Notes under the pieces: model-generated
The model's input: only the letters and a program-made list of their open reading frames with translations
Database searches by the model: none
Told to the model about the DNA's origin: nothing
Part shown: positions 24,701 through 33,448 of the stretch, piece after piece
Layout of the letters: each line of letters opens with the position of its first letter
Numbering within the stretch: the stretch's first letter is position 1
Source: Closterium sp. NIES-65
Taxonomy: Eukaryota > Streptophyta > Zygnematophyceae > Desmidiales > Closteriaceae
Reading direction: 5' to 3'
NCBI GenBank assembly: GCA_948144175.1
Contig: CANXME010002049.1
Location: forward strand, 186,001-250,000
Length of the DNA stretch: 64,000 nt
Program-made: the position numbers and the translations under genes

Positions 24701-27700
24701 GCCTCTGAGGTGTGGGAGAGGGAAAGGCATGACACGTGGTAGCGAGCGAGGTTGAGCGAGGTTGGGGGAGGTTGAGGGAGGTTGAGGGAGGTTGAGGGAG
24801 GTTGAGGGAGCACTGAAACAAACACATTGGTCTCCATGTGGCACTCTACAGCATCTGCCCGGAGCAGAAAGGGGTTGTGGAGTGGTGGAGTGAGGTTGAG
24901 CGAGGTTGGAGGGAAAGGGAGTTCGTCTTCTTTGTGTGACGAATGGTAGGAACGGAGGTTGAGAGAGGTTGAGGGTAAGGCAGCACCGACACAAACTCGT
25001 TGGTCTCCTTGTGACACTTGGCTAGGTCCAGCAGCACCTGCCGCTTGCGCGTTTGAGATGTGCGAGAACAGGGAGGGGTTGTGGAGTGGTTGAGTAAGGT
25101 GGAGGGAGGTTCGAGGGGAGGCCAGCATGAGCACGAACTCGTTAGTCTCCATCTGACACTTGGCTAGGTCCAGCAGCACCTGCCCCTTGCCCGTTTGATC
25201 GGGGAAAACGGTACGGCATGTGGTAGGGAGGTAAGGAAGGTTGAGGGAAGTTGAGGGAAGTCGAGGGAAGTTGAGGGAAGTTGAGGGAAGTCGAGGGAAG
25301 TTGAGGGAAGTCGAGGGAAGTTGAGGGAAGTTGAGGGAAGTTGAGGGAAGTCGAGGGAAGTTGAGGGAAGTCGAGGGAAGTGGAGGGAAGTTGAGGGAAG
25401 TCGAGGGAAGTGGAGGGAAGTTGAGGGAAGTCGAGGGAAGTTGAGGGAAGTTGAGGGAAGTCGAGGGAAGTTGAGGGAAGTCGAGGGAAGTTGAGGGAAG
25501 TTGAGGGAAGTCGAGGGAAGTCGAGGGAAGTCGAGGGAAGTTGAGGGAAGTTGAGGGAAGTCGAGGGAAGTGGAGGGAAGTTGAGGGAAGTCGAGGGAAG
25601 TCGAGGGAAGTGGAGGAAAGTTGAGGGAAGTTGAGGGAAGTTGAGGAAAGTTGAGGGAAGTTGAGGGAAGTCGAGGGAAGTTGAGGGAAGTTGAGGGAAG
25701 TCGAGGGAAGTTGAGGGAAGTTGAGGGAAGTCGAGGGAAGTTGAGGGAAGTTGAGGGAAGTCGAGGGAAGTCGAGGGAAGTCGAGGGAAGTCGAGGGAAG
25801 TTGAGGGAAGTCGAGGGAAGTCGAGGGAAGTCGAGGGAAGTTGAGGGAAGTCGAGGGAAGTCGAGGGAAGTCGAGGGAAGTTGAGGGAAGTTGAGGGAAG
25901 TTGAGGGAAGTTGAGGGAAGTGGAGGGAAGTTGAGGGAAGTTGAGGGAAGTGGAGGGAAGTTGAGGGAAGTTGAGGGAAGTTGAGGGAAGTTGAGGGAAG
26001 TTGAGGGAAGTCGAGGGAAGTTGAGGGAAGTTGAGGGAAGTGGAGGGAAGTGGAGGGAAGTTGAGGGAAGTTGAGGGAAGTTGAGGGAAGTTGAGGGAAG
26101 TCGAGGGAAGTCGAGGGAAGTTGAGGGAAGTCGAGGGAAGTCGAGGGAAGTCGAGGGAAGTTGAGGAAAGTTGAGGGAAGTCGAGGGAAGTCGAGGGAAG
26201 TTGAGGGAAGTTGAGGGAAGTTGAGGGAAGTCGAGGGAAGTTGAGGGAAGTTGAGGGAAGTTGAGGGAAGTCGAGGGAAGTCGAGGGAAGTCGAGGGAAG
26301 TTGAGGGAAGTCGAGGGAAGTCGAGGGAAGTGGAGGGAAGTTGAGGGAAGTCGAGGGAAGTTGAGGGAAGTCGAGGGAAGTTGAGGGAAGTTGAGGGAAG
26401 TCGAGGGAAGTTGAGGGAAGTCGAGGGAAGTTGAGGGAAGTTGAGGGAAGTCGAGGGAAGTGGAGGGAAGTTGAGGGAAGTGGAGGGAAGTTGAGGGAAG
26501 TTGAGGGAAGTTGAGGGAAGTTGAGGGAAGTCGAGGGAAGTTGAGGGAAGTCAAGGGAAGTTGAGGGAAGTTGAGGGAAGTTGAGGGAAGTCGAGGGAAG
26601 TCAAGGGAAGTTGAGGGAAGTTGAGGGAAGTTGAGGGAAGTCGAGGGAAGTTGAGGGAAGTTGAGGGAAGTTGAGGGAAGTTGAGGGAAGTTGAGGGAAG
26701 TCGAGGGAAGTCGAGGGAAGTCGAGGGAAGTTGAGGGAAGTCGAGGGAAGTTGAGGGAAGTTGAGGGAAGTTGAGGGAAGTTGAGGGAAGTTGAGGGAAG
26801 TTGAGGGAAGTTGAGGGAAGTTGAGGGAAGTTGAGGGAAGTTGAGGGAAGTTGAGGGAAGTTGAGGGAAGTTGAGGGTAGTTGAGGGAAGTTGAGGAAGT
26901 GAGGAAGTCGAGGGAAGTCGAGGGAAGTTGAGGGAAGTTGAGGGAGGTGCAAGGAGGTTGAGGAAGGTTGACAGCAAGGTAGCATGAAAGCGAATTCGTT
27001 TGTCTCCTTCATCTGGCACTTGCGCCTCTGAGGGAGGTTGAGAGGGCAAGGGGGAGCGTTGGAAATGGCATGTGATAGGGAGGTTGACGAAGGTGAATTG
27101 AGAGGGAGGTTGAGAGAGTGGTACCTACCTGGACCTTATATCAGAACCAAGCTTTCCCCCTTCAAACCACAACCCAGCTCCTCATAATTGCACGCATCAC
27201 CTCTCTTACACCACCCACTAGGGATGAGCAAATGGCGAACTCGAACACGTTTGGGTTCGAGTTCGCTCGAACATCATCTTTTCCCGAACCGAACACAGTT
27301 CGGTTCGGCGAACACTTTGAGCAAAAAATGGTGTTCGCCGTTCGCCTGTGAAGGCGTGTTCGGGCGAACCTCGAACAGTGTTCGTGTTCGTCACGGGCAA
27401 ATTGCAGCGGCGGCCCGAACACGAACGTGTTCGGGCGAACATCGAACACTGTTCGGCGAACATTTTAAGCCAAAAAAAAATACCTGTTCGGTTCGCCTCG
27501 AACACGTTCGAGGCGAACCGAACAGGTGTTCGCCACCTTGCTCATCCCTACCACCCACACACACCACCTACTTCCCTCCTTCTTCTTCACCTCCTTCTTG
27601 AGAGCTTTCGCTTGCATGAACACCACCCATCTTCTCCTCTCAAAGCAATATTCATCCTATAACTTCCACCCACGCACACCGCACCAACCCTCCCCCTGTC

Positions 27701-30700
27701 ACCACTCACGTCATACTCTTGCTTGAGAGCTATCGCTTGCATGAACACAAACCATCTATCCCTTCACAGAAGAAACCACAAATCTCCACCACTCACACTC
27801 TCTCCACTGCCCCTGCCCCGTGCACTCACGTCATCCTCTTGCTTGAGAGCTATCGCCCGCCTGCATGAACACCACCAGTCGCCTCCTCTCACTGCAGGAC
27901 CCGCGCACACCACGCCTACTCCCCCTTCACTCTGACACCATCCCACACACCACAGCCCTGCTCAGTGCTTCTTTCACTCACGTCATCCTCTTGCTTCAGA
28001 GCTATCGCCCGCCCGCATGAACACCACCAGTCGCCTCCTCTCCGAGCCGTGATCATCATAATAATACACTACCCATACGCACCAGCAGCCATATTCCCCC
28101 CATCACCACTCACATCGTCCTCTTGCTTGAGAGCTATCGCTCGCATGAACACCACCAGTCGCCTCCTCTCTGCCCTCCGCCGCTCACTGCTGCTGCTGCT
28201 GCTGCCACCACCACCACCAGCAGCAGCAGCACCACCACCAACGCTCCCACTGCCTCTGCTGCTGAAGCCCTTGCGCCACAGCTCTCGCAGCAGAACGAGC
28301 GCTTGCTGGGGGAGGGAATCAAAGAAAAGAGGAAGGCAGACAGGCAAAAGTATCAGGACTGCCCTCCCACATGCAGCACTGTCCCTGCAGCTGCTGAAGC
28401 CCTTGCGCCAGAACTATCGCAGCAGCACCAGTGCTGCCAGCACGCCTGCTATGTGCATGCATACTTCATACCAGAGTTTACTTTTGAGGCGCCTCAAAAG
28501 TCGTCTATGTGCATGCATACTTCATACCAGAGTTTACTTTTGAGGCGCCTCAAAAGTCGTCTATGTGCATGCATACTTCATACCAGTGTTTCCAGCTCAG
28601 GAGGCTTTTCGGAAGCGAAGGGTTTTTCAGATCTGCGTTTTTTTCACTTGATTTTTTCACTGTTGTTCCTTTGCTTAAGCGTCCAGTCAACCACTGCAGC
28701 CCTTCGAACATGATTCAAGGTGCATACTTCAAACCAGAGTTTCCAGCTCAGGATGGCTCCTCCTTACCTGGGATTCCAGCCATATCTGTTCATGTACAGC
28801 GCTCCGAGTCACCTCAGCATCCTTACCCGCATCCATCAGAGCCGCCAGCACGCCTGCCGCCTGCTGCACCTCCTGCCTTTCCCTCACCTGGTGCTAGTGA
28901 CCTGAACTCAAGCCTCTGGTTTGGGGCTTGGGACTCTGGTTTTCCCTTACCTGGGATTCCATCCAGCCAAATGGGTTCGTCAACAGCCCTCCTGGTCACC
29001 TCAGCATCCTTATCCGCATCCATCAACGCGGCCAGCACCCCTGCTGCCTGCTCCACGCCCTACCGTCCTGTGATCAATGCAAGGGGTTTCTCCTTACCTG
29101 AGACTCGAGCCATATTGGTTCATCCACAGCCCGTCTTGTGACTTCAGCGTCCTTATCCGCATCCATCAGAGCCGCCAGCACGCCTGCTGCCTGCTCCACC
29201 TCCCCTCGGAACATCATCCTCCTTAAAAGCCGCCTCAGCATCTGCCGGTGCACCGCTGGCAGACGAATGCAGCCGCCCCGGAAGCCCAGCGTGCGGGCGG
29301 CACTCCGGCCGCGCCGCCCGTCTGCGGTGAGGGCGGTGAGATCGTTGCCGTAATCCAAATGCCGCCACTCTTGATTGGATGTGAACCGGAAGGGCGGGAG
29401 AGTCGTGTTGGGTGCAGTTGATGCAGCTGCTGCTGCTGCTGCTGCTGCTGCATCAGCAGCAGCAGCAGGAGCGGAGCGAAGACGAGCAGAACCAGCACCA
29501 GAACCACCAGCAGCAGCACCAGAAGCATTACCAGAAGCTGTGGCGACTCCTCCTCTTTTTGGGGTTGCATTCTTCCTGCGATTCTGTTGCCCCTCTTTCT
29601 CTCCCTCCCCTTCCAGCTGCTGCAACTGCTGCCCCTTCTGCTGCTCCTCCTGCTGTTTCAAGGGACTGGGAGAAGGAGCGACAGTATCACCAACAGCAAC
29701 AGCAGCAGCACCAGCAGAAGAGGGACGGTCAGAGCGACGGGCGATCTTAGCCCCACCGCTCTTGCGTCTCCCCTCCGCTAGCCCATCACCATCACCACCA
29801 TCAACACCTGCAGCATCGCCTGCAACTCCTGAAGCAGAAGCAGCCTTTTTGGATGCTGAAGACTGGAACCGTCCGTCTCGTCCATGCGCCGTTCCCCCTC
29901 TTTTCTGCACCCTCTCTCCCCACGCCTGCTGCCCCGCAACAGTGCGCAGGGCGAGGAGGGTGCGAGAGTTCTGCATGTTGGAAACGGGGGGCTGGACTTT
30001 CTTCTTTCTCGGATCTGCACACACAAAGAGGACATGGGGAAGGAAAAAAGAAACGAATCGGTGGGGACAGTGAATCTTTACCCCTGAGCCTGATAACAGG
30101 TGAGTTTTTAGTCGACTCTGAAATCACCTCCCAAACCCCACAGTAGCAAGCCCTGGCTTGTGAACCTTGAACCCGAACCTGCAACCAGGGCCTCTAAACC
30201 CTGAACCTTGTAATCTGAGCCTGATCCCAGAACCTTGAACTTCGAAATTTGAACCTAATCCCAGAAACCCGGAACCCTGAACCTTCAAACAGGGGAATTT
30301 GCCCAGCAATTCGCTCGCCGTGCCACACCTTTCTGTGACGGAGGTGAATCCTTCTGCTGTTCCTCCACTCGCCCTCCTTCCACTCCCTCCTCCTCCTCCT
30401 CCTCCTCCTCCTCCTCCTCCTCCTCCTCCTCCTCCTCCTCCTCCTCCTCCTCCTCCTCCTCCTCCTCCTCCTCCTCCTCCTCCTCTTCCCCTTCCTTCTC
30501 CTCCCCCTTCTCCTCCCCCTTCTCCTCCTCCTCCTTCTCCTCATCATCTTCCTCCTCTTCATTATCCTCCTCCCCTTCCTCCTCCTCCTCTTCCTTCTCC
30601 TCCTCCTCTCCCTCCTCCTCCTCTCCCTCATCCCCGTCTCCCTCCTCCTCCTCTCCCTCCTCCCTCTCTCCCTCCTCCCCCTCTCCCTCCTCCTCCTCCT

Positions 30701-31085
30701 CCTCCTCTCCCTCCTTCTCCTCTCCCTCTTCCTCACCTTCCTCCTCCTCGTTCACTTCATCCTTCTCAATTATTTCCTCAGTTTTCTCCTCTACAATCTT
30801 CTTCTCCTCCACATTCTTCTCCTCATTTTCTTCCTCGGTCTCCTCGTCACTTTCCTCCTCCTCGTCCTCCCTCTCCACCTCCTCGCTCTCCTCCGCATTC
30901 TCCTCATCAATTTCCTCCTCACGCTCCTTCTCATTTTCCTCCTCACTTTCCTCCTCACTCTCCTCCTCACTCCCCTCCTCACTCTCCTCCTCACTCCCCT
31001 CCTCACTCTCCTCCTCACTCCCCCCCTCCCCAGCTCTCCAATCATCCTCCTCAGGTTCATCCTTCACAACCCGCCCGGCCGCCAT
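18430..31085 (-). CDS. TAF1A: TAF1A-like RNA polymerase I transcription factor subunit (many exons)
   Basis: TAF1A belongs to the SL1/TIF-IB complex that recruits RNA polymerase I to rDNA promoters. Likely exon 1 is about 30299-31085 (MAAGRVVKDEPEEDDW, then a very long Glu/Ser-rich stretch). Exon 2 is 29098-30014 (RLPAVHRQMLRRLLRRM, EQAAGVLAALMDADKDAEVT, DEPIWLESQ, donor GTAAGG). Later exon text in order is LLRELWRKGF, RRRLVVFMRAIALKQEDD, MLLDLAKCQMETNEFDAAFQ, CALIQYSHWLSAAQKDLLQL, LHTLQADPLCIPALVPLVQ, GPRGVRVALDILHRSCLPA, RIRALLLECVQLQ, MAILALHLNALATT and WWERREWWKAVQF. The order resembles plant TAF1A proteins (a helical repeat protein with 'EASGVLSVLL', 'HQLWYS', 'AALLPLIQ', 'RLRASL', 'MIALHL', from memory). 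Exact exon borders are uncertain because nearly every exon is present in several copies. Confidence 0.6.
19050..19445 (-). CDS. TAF1A-like exon with WWERREWW motif
   Basis: The minus-strand frame reads ARKVVLQVWWERREWWKAVQ then FGIGHVKRQLRLIDRLQ, preceded by an Ala/Arg-rich stretch and by MSTLAVHLDALGAT. It fits the C-terminal region of TAF1A, where a Trp-rich RCRWWL segment occurs in plants (from memory). Confidence 0.5.
19370..19800 (-). repeat. Three copies of the MAILALHLNAL exon
   Basis: Copies near 19380-19445, 19535-19605 and 19720-19795 read MSTLAVHLDALGATT, MAILALHVDALAAS and MAILALHLNALATT. Each is preceded by a TGCAG-like acceptor region (GTGCAGGCACGTGCGGCC). Confidence 0.8.
19840..20350 (-). 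repeat. Three to four copies of the LRLMPSCAHAMRG exon
   Basis: Copies lie near 19835-19870, 19985-20015 (partial), 20118-20165 and 20290-20350. All read MPSCAHAMRGxLSLG-like text on the minus strand. Long C/T-rich stretches (CTCCCTCACTCCCTC) separate them. Confidence 0.75.
20430..20645 (-). repeat. Two copies of the RIRALLLQCVQLQ exon
   Basis: Copies near 20435-20480 and 20590-20640 read RIRALLLQCVQLQ and RIRALLLECVQLQ, the likely counterpart of the RLRASL segment in plant TAF1A. Confidence 0.75.
20935..21320 (-). repeat. Three copies of the GVRVALDILHRSC exon
   Basis: Copies near 20945-21030, 21115-21185 and 21255-21315 read QGTRGVRVALDILHRSCLPA, QGPRGVGVALDILHRSCLPA and QGYRGVRAALDILLLSC. 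Confidence 0.8.
21415..22005 (-). repeat. Four copies of the LHTLQADPLCIPALVPLVQ exon
   Basis: Right ends are near 21520, 21690, 21830 and 22000, with spacing of about 160 bp. Three copies keep a donor (GTAAGC or GTGAGC) after CTAGTGCAG or CTAGTTCAG. The leftmost copy has lost it. The sequence between the copies (a G/A-rich stretch with GGAGGCAGGCGGAATGGGGT) is also repeated. Confidence 0.85.
22790..23556 (-). CDS. TAF1A-like central exon(s) with acidic insert
   Basis: After an acceptor (CGTGCAG, exon start 23556) the frame reads VVNLPPYRSDPSPLLFCALI, QYSHWLSAAQKDLLQLP, then a His/Asp/Gly-rich stretch. VPELALLDQWERRKRRREQQ, an acidic run and FVLDCTLEEAWEASREEASS follow. The QYSHWLSAAQ part resembles the FHQLWYSTLP segment of plant TAF1A (from memory). 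The roughly 150-residue low-complexity middle may include an intron. Confidence 0.55.
23640..24205. repeat. Intron with a duplicated segment
   Basis: No coding text is recognised. A segment of about 75 bp (AAGGACTGACCAGACCAGGGC to CAGCATAGCATCCATATTCCC) occurs at about 23922-23975 and again at about 24080-24136. Confidence 0.6.
24212..25200 (-). repeat. Seven copies of a TPR-like exon of the TAF1A-like gene
   Basis: Text like RRKGQMLLDLAKCQMETNEF followed by DAAFQ is found near 24215-24310, 24380-24450, 24500-24580, 24635-24710, 24815-24860 (partial), 24985-25060 and 25125-25200. A further fragment lies near 27000-27030. Only the leftmost copy continues into FQTLQT and a donor GTGAGC. The intron text between copies is GGTTGAGGGAGGTTGAGGGA, which is also the seed of the minisatellite that follows. 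Confidence 0.85.
25230..26945. repeat. 10-bp minisatellite, about 170 units
   Basis: TTGAGGGAAG and its variants TCGAGGGAAG, TGGAGGGAAG and TCAAGGGAAG run head to tail for 1.7 kb with almost no length changes. Because the unit is 10 bp, three units code for ten residues, so one minus-strand frame stays open for over 600 codons (LNFPQLPSTS repeated). That open frame is a by-product and not a gene. The array lies in an intron of the TAF1A-like gene. Confidence 0.95.
27219..27550. mobile_element. hAT-type MITE with 8-bp target duplication
   Basis: Inverted ends TAGGGATGAGCAA and TTGCTCATCCCTA bound a 332-bp segment without coding capacity. The flanking CCACCCAC occurs on both sides (27211-27218 and 27551-27558). 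The 8-bp target and the TAGGGATG-type end are those of hAT elements. The interior is built of GTTCG/CGAAC motifs (TTCGGGCGAACATCGAACAC and relatives), so it can fold extensively. Confidence 0.92.
27585..28145 (-). repeat. Five copies of the RAIALKQEDD exon of the TAF1A-like gene
   Basis: Copies begin near 27590, 27718, 27838, 27985 and 28120. The minus strand reads RRRLVVFMRAIALKQEDDV-like text ending in GATGACGTGAGTG, which looks like a donor (GTGAGTG). Spacing is 120-150 bp. Confidence 0.8.
28250..28435 (-). repeat. Two copies of the LLRELWRKG exon
   Basis: Near 28255-28320 the minus strand reads QQALVLLRELWRKGFSSRG. A copy near 28385-28440 reads LVLLR-like text with substitutions. It probably encodes the helix preceding RRRLVVFMRAI in the TAF1A-like protein. 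Confidence 0.6.
28450..28590. repeat. 56-bp tandem repeat carrying a 22-bp perfect palindrome
   Basis: The unit (TGTGCATGCATACTTCATAC, CAGAGTTT, then the palindrome) occurs at 28452 and 28508, and again without the palindrome at 28564. The palindrome occupies 28480-28501 and 28536-28557, with core TTTTGAGGCGCCTCAAAA. The unit also overlaps the start of an exon-2-end copy at 28715 (ATACTTCAAACCAGAGTTTC). Confidence 0.9.
28740..29205 (-). repeat. Three copies of the end of TAF1A-like exon 2
   Basis: Text coding GVLAALMDADKDAEVTRRAV then DEPIWL occurs near 28755-28860, 28945-29060 and in the exon itself (29098-29205). Each copy is followed by a donor-like GTAAGG (near 28766, 28948 and 29092). 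Confidence 0.85.
30390..31030. repeat. Triplet-type low-complexity tract coding for poly-Glu
   Basis: CTC repeats (30390-30483) and longer imperfect C/T-rich text encode an almost uninterrupted Glu/Ser/Asp stretch of over 200 residues on the minus strand. It follows the start codon at 31085 and is probably the expressed acidic N terminus of the TAF1A-like protein. The opposite frame (Pro/Ser-rich) is a shadow. Confidence 0.7.
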
Positions 31086-31262
31086 GCCGCCTGATGCCGC
31101 GGTTGCCTCACCTTAACCTTACACACACGGTTTGCTCACTCAACAATCAGGGTTAGGAACTAGCGAGTTTTGAGGCGTCTCAAAACATGCCGTCTGATGC
31201 CGCGCTTGCCCCACCTTAACCGTGCACACACGGTTTGCTCACTCAACAATAAGGGTTAGGGA
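31081..31262. repeat. Tandem duplication of the TAF1A-like start region with a palindrome between copies
   Basis: About 75 bp (CATGCCGCCTGATGCCGC ... CAACAATCAGGGTTAGG) including the translation start is repeated at 31185-31260. Between the two copies, 31167-31186, lies TTTTGAGGCGTCTCAAAA, a near-perfect palindrome. Confidence 0.85.
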
Positions 31263-31855
31263 ACGGCCTTGATCACGTGCCCAAAGTGCTCGGGGTGTAG
31301 GCCAGGGTTCAGGGTCAGCTACAAACCACCATGACTGCTATCTCAGTATAGTCTGTGCGGTTCAAACGGGTTTTTGCGGGGTTTGAATGAGTCTCGCAGG
31401 GTTCAGGGTCGGCTTGAGAGTGCGTGGGATGGAATAGCCTCGCACACTCGCTACTACGTCCGCTACTCTCGTCACGCTCGCGACTCTCCCTAAGTTCGCG
31501 ACTACGTTCGCGACTTTCGCTACGTTCGCGGCTTTCATGCACTCCCCATTTGCCGCTCCTAGATTACGCCTATTCAAGGTCCGCTCTAACACTCGGCAGA
31601 ATACGGCCCATGCCCGCTAGAAGTCGCATTGTGAAAGCTTTGCGGTAACCTGAGAAATTTAGCAGCTATCTATAGCCGTTCTGACAAGTGATGGGTATGT
31701 ATGGCGGGGCATGGGGAACTGGGTTTTGGGTGTGATCGATCACCATACACGTGGTGTGAACCCAACTGCTTCTACTGGAAAGTAAAACCTTCATTCGAAG
31801 AATGCAATATCGGAAACCGTTAATGTCAGGTACACCTAGTATTCTTATTTCAGGG
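31263..31855. other. Region upstream of the TAF1A-like gene
   Basis: No gene recognised. Degenerate repeats of a CGCTACGTTCGCGACT type occur at 31440-31545. Together with 32191-32878 this forms the shared upstream space of two divergent genes (TAF1A-like to the left, the split gene to the right). Confidence 0.4.
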
Positions 31856-31857
31856 AA

Positions 31858-32190
31858 GATACACCTAGTCCGCGTTATTTTAACCATCGCTATCTTAACC
31901 ACGCGGGGGTACTACTCCATGGTCAATATTGAATACAAGGGTAGTTTAAAATTTTATAAGGGTATAGTTAAGCGTACCCTTCGCGAGATCACGGAAGTTG
32001 CAACTCTGTTAATGCCAATGCGCCCCCTATCTCGGAGCACTAAGTGTGGGTTTTGTCAAATGGAAAACTTCTAGGGTGTATTCTAATAGCCTTGAATTCT
32101 CTGGGTGCCCATTCCATTGAACTAAAATGCACTCAGGATGTTTGAAACAAAAAAGTTCGGGTGGTTAAAATACCGCGGACTTGGTGTATC
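31858..32190. mobile_element. Possible MITE: 31-bp inverted repeats about 270 bp apart
   Basis: 31858-31888 (GATACACCTAGTCCGCG, then TTATTTTAACCATC) is inverted at 32160-32190 (GGGTGGTTAAAATACCGCGG, then ACTTGGTGTATC) with a few mismatches. The interior is non-coding and AT-rich compared with its flanks. No clear target duplication was found, so its class is unknown. Confidence 0.5.
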
Positions 32191-32878
32191 AGTCACATCC
32201 CTCCGGGAACCCGCTTTTGCCCCTGCGGGTTTTCCCTGGAGGGATTTCGCTTTTCCCGCAGTCGCCTAGCGGTGCACGCGAGGGGCGGGAGCCAACCCCC
32301 CCCCCCCCCCCCCCCCCCCGCCCCGCCCGAAAACGGGCAACCCCAGCAGGCGCCAGCTGCCGATGACGCCAGCGATCCGTGCCCTCGGGCTGGCAGTGGT
32401 CCCCCCCAACCGAACCAAGCCCCACTCTCAGTTCGTTGACGGGTTCCGTCCGGTAACCCACGGAACCCTCGCCGACGGAACCCGTCCGCGAAAGTTTCCG
32501 TGAGCTAACGGAAGCGACGCCCATCTGCGTCGCGCTCCACCGCTTTCGCCCTCGACGGGCCCGTTTCGTTTGGCGATCGACCCTTGTGACGTGTCGAACA
32601 CCCCCTACCGCTCCACGGAAGGGGCCTTTCAGCTGCATGCAAGGCGCCCCACCTCATGCAACCAACCACCAAATTTCACGTCGAGGCCAATAGGGCTCCG
32701 CCGCCCTCTACGAAAAGCTCCTCCTCCCGCCGTCGCAGAACGCGCCCTGCCTCGTCGCCCTTACACCCGAGAATGTCTCGATGGGGGGGATGGCAAACAG
32801 CTAATACCCTGAGTGCGTTCTCATTTTGTTGCTGTCTTTGAGTTTTTCTTCCCTATTTCCTAGTTTTGTTGCTGCGCC
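32191..32878. promoter_or_regulatory. Leader and promoter region of the split gene, with a poly-C run
   Basis: GC-rich sequence with a run of about 21 C near 32299-32320. It turns T-rich just before the ATG at 32879 (TTTTTCTTCCCTATTTCCTA), as in a transcript leader or a 5' intron end. No TATA box could be assigned. Confidence 0.4.
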
Positions 32879-33048
32879 ATGGCTATGGGCCCCGCCTCCG
32901 TACCCGTCATGAACGAGCCGTTGGTTCGACGCGGCCTCATGCTAATCGCAAGTGGGATCGAGGTGGAGGTGTTCGAAGACCAGTTGAATGCGGTTAGCGA
33001 GGCGCCAAAAGCAGAGCTCGATGAGAGGATGATGAACGCGGGCGTTGT
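32879..33048 (+). pseudogene. Split host gene, exon 1 (unrecognised protein)
   Basis: The start is the ATG in GCGCCATGGCTATGG. The exon reads MNEPLVRRGLMLIASGIEVE, then EVFEDQLNAVSEAPKAELDE, and ends at donor GTACGT with two bases left over. The native intron 1 was only about 80 bp: its donor side is 33049-33107 and its 3' end 40603-40622. Copia-1 sits inside it. Exons at 40623-40790, 40874-40885 plus 63636-63785, and from 63864 join in a single frame. I do not recognise the family: no known motif, signal peptide or membrane span is visible in the roughly 160 residues that can be joined. Gypsy-A splits exon 3, so this allele is probably null, hence the pseudogene call. Confidence 0.6.
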
Positions 33049-33107
33049 GTACGTTTCCTGTCGATCGTTTTGTGTTTGCCATGTTTCGGTTTACCTGTCG
33101 CTGAGTG

Positions 33108-33241
33108 TGAGAAGAATAGAACAAGAATGAATGAACTATGAATGAAGTGAGTACATATAGGATACCCTAATTGGGTTGTACCCCCTATGGGATACCCCAC
33201 TATAGCCTACACAACAGCATAAGCTATATAACGTTCTGACA
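33108..33241 (-). repeat. Copia-1 3' LTR
   Basis: 134 bp, TGTCAGAACG... to ...TTCTTCTCA in element orientation. It carries CTATATGTACTC and related AT-rich text. Confidence 0.92.
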
Positions 33242-33448
33242 CACCCCCATAGGCAAAGTGGGGGAGAACAAGGGGTCACAAGACCAGTCAAGCAAAACAG
33301 AGCAAGCTCAGGGTGGATCACAAAGTCACCACACAGTCCGAGCACAACGACAAGGCCACAAGGCCAATTCACATGCAGGAGTACACACATATATATATAG
33401 AGCTAGACAAGCAAGAGCAGGTATATATATGTGACAGTACAAGCAAGG

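Noticed and set aside
25142-27049. A 635-codon open frame with LNFPQLPSTS repeats
   Set aside because: It is the translation of a 10-bp minisatellite. Other frames of the array are open too, and no domain or normal start context exists.
30299-31156. Plus-strand Pro/Ser-rich frame opposite the Glu-rich exon
   Set aside because: Shadow of the C/T-rich tract. The minus-strand frame fits the gene model and phase of the neighbouring exon.
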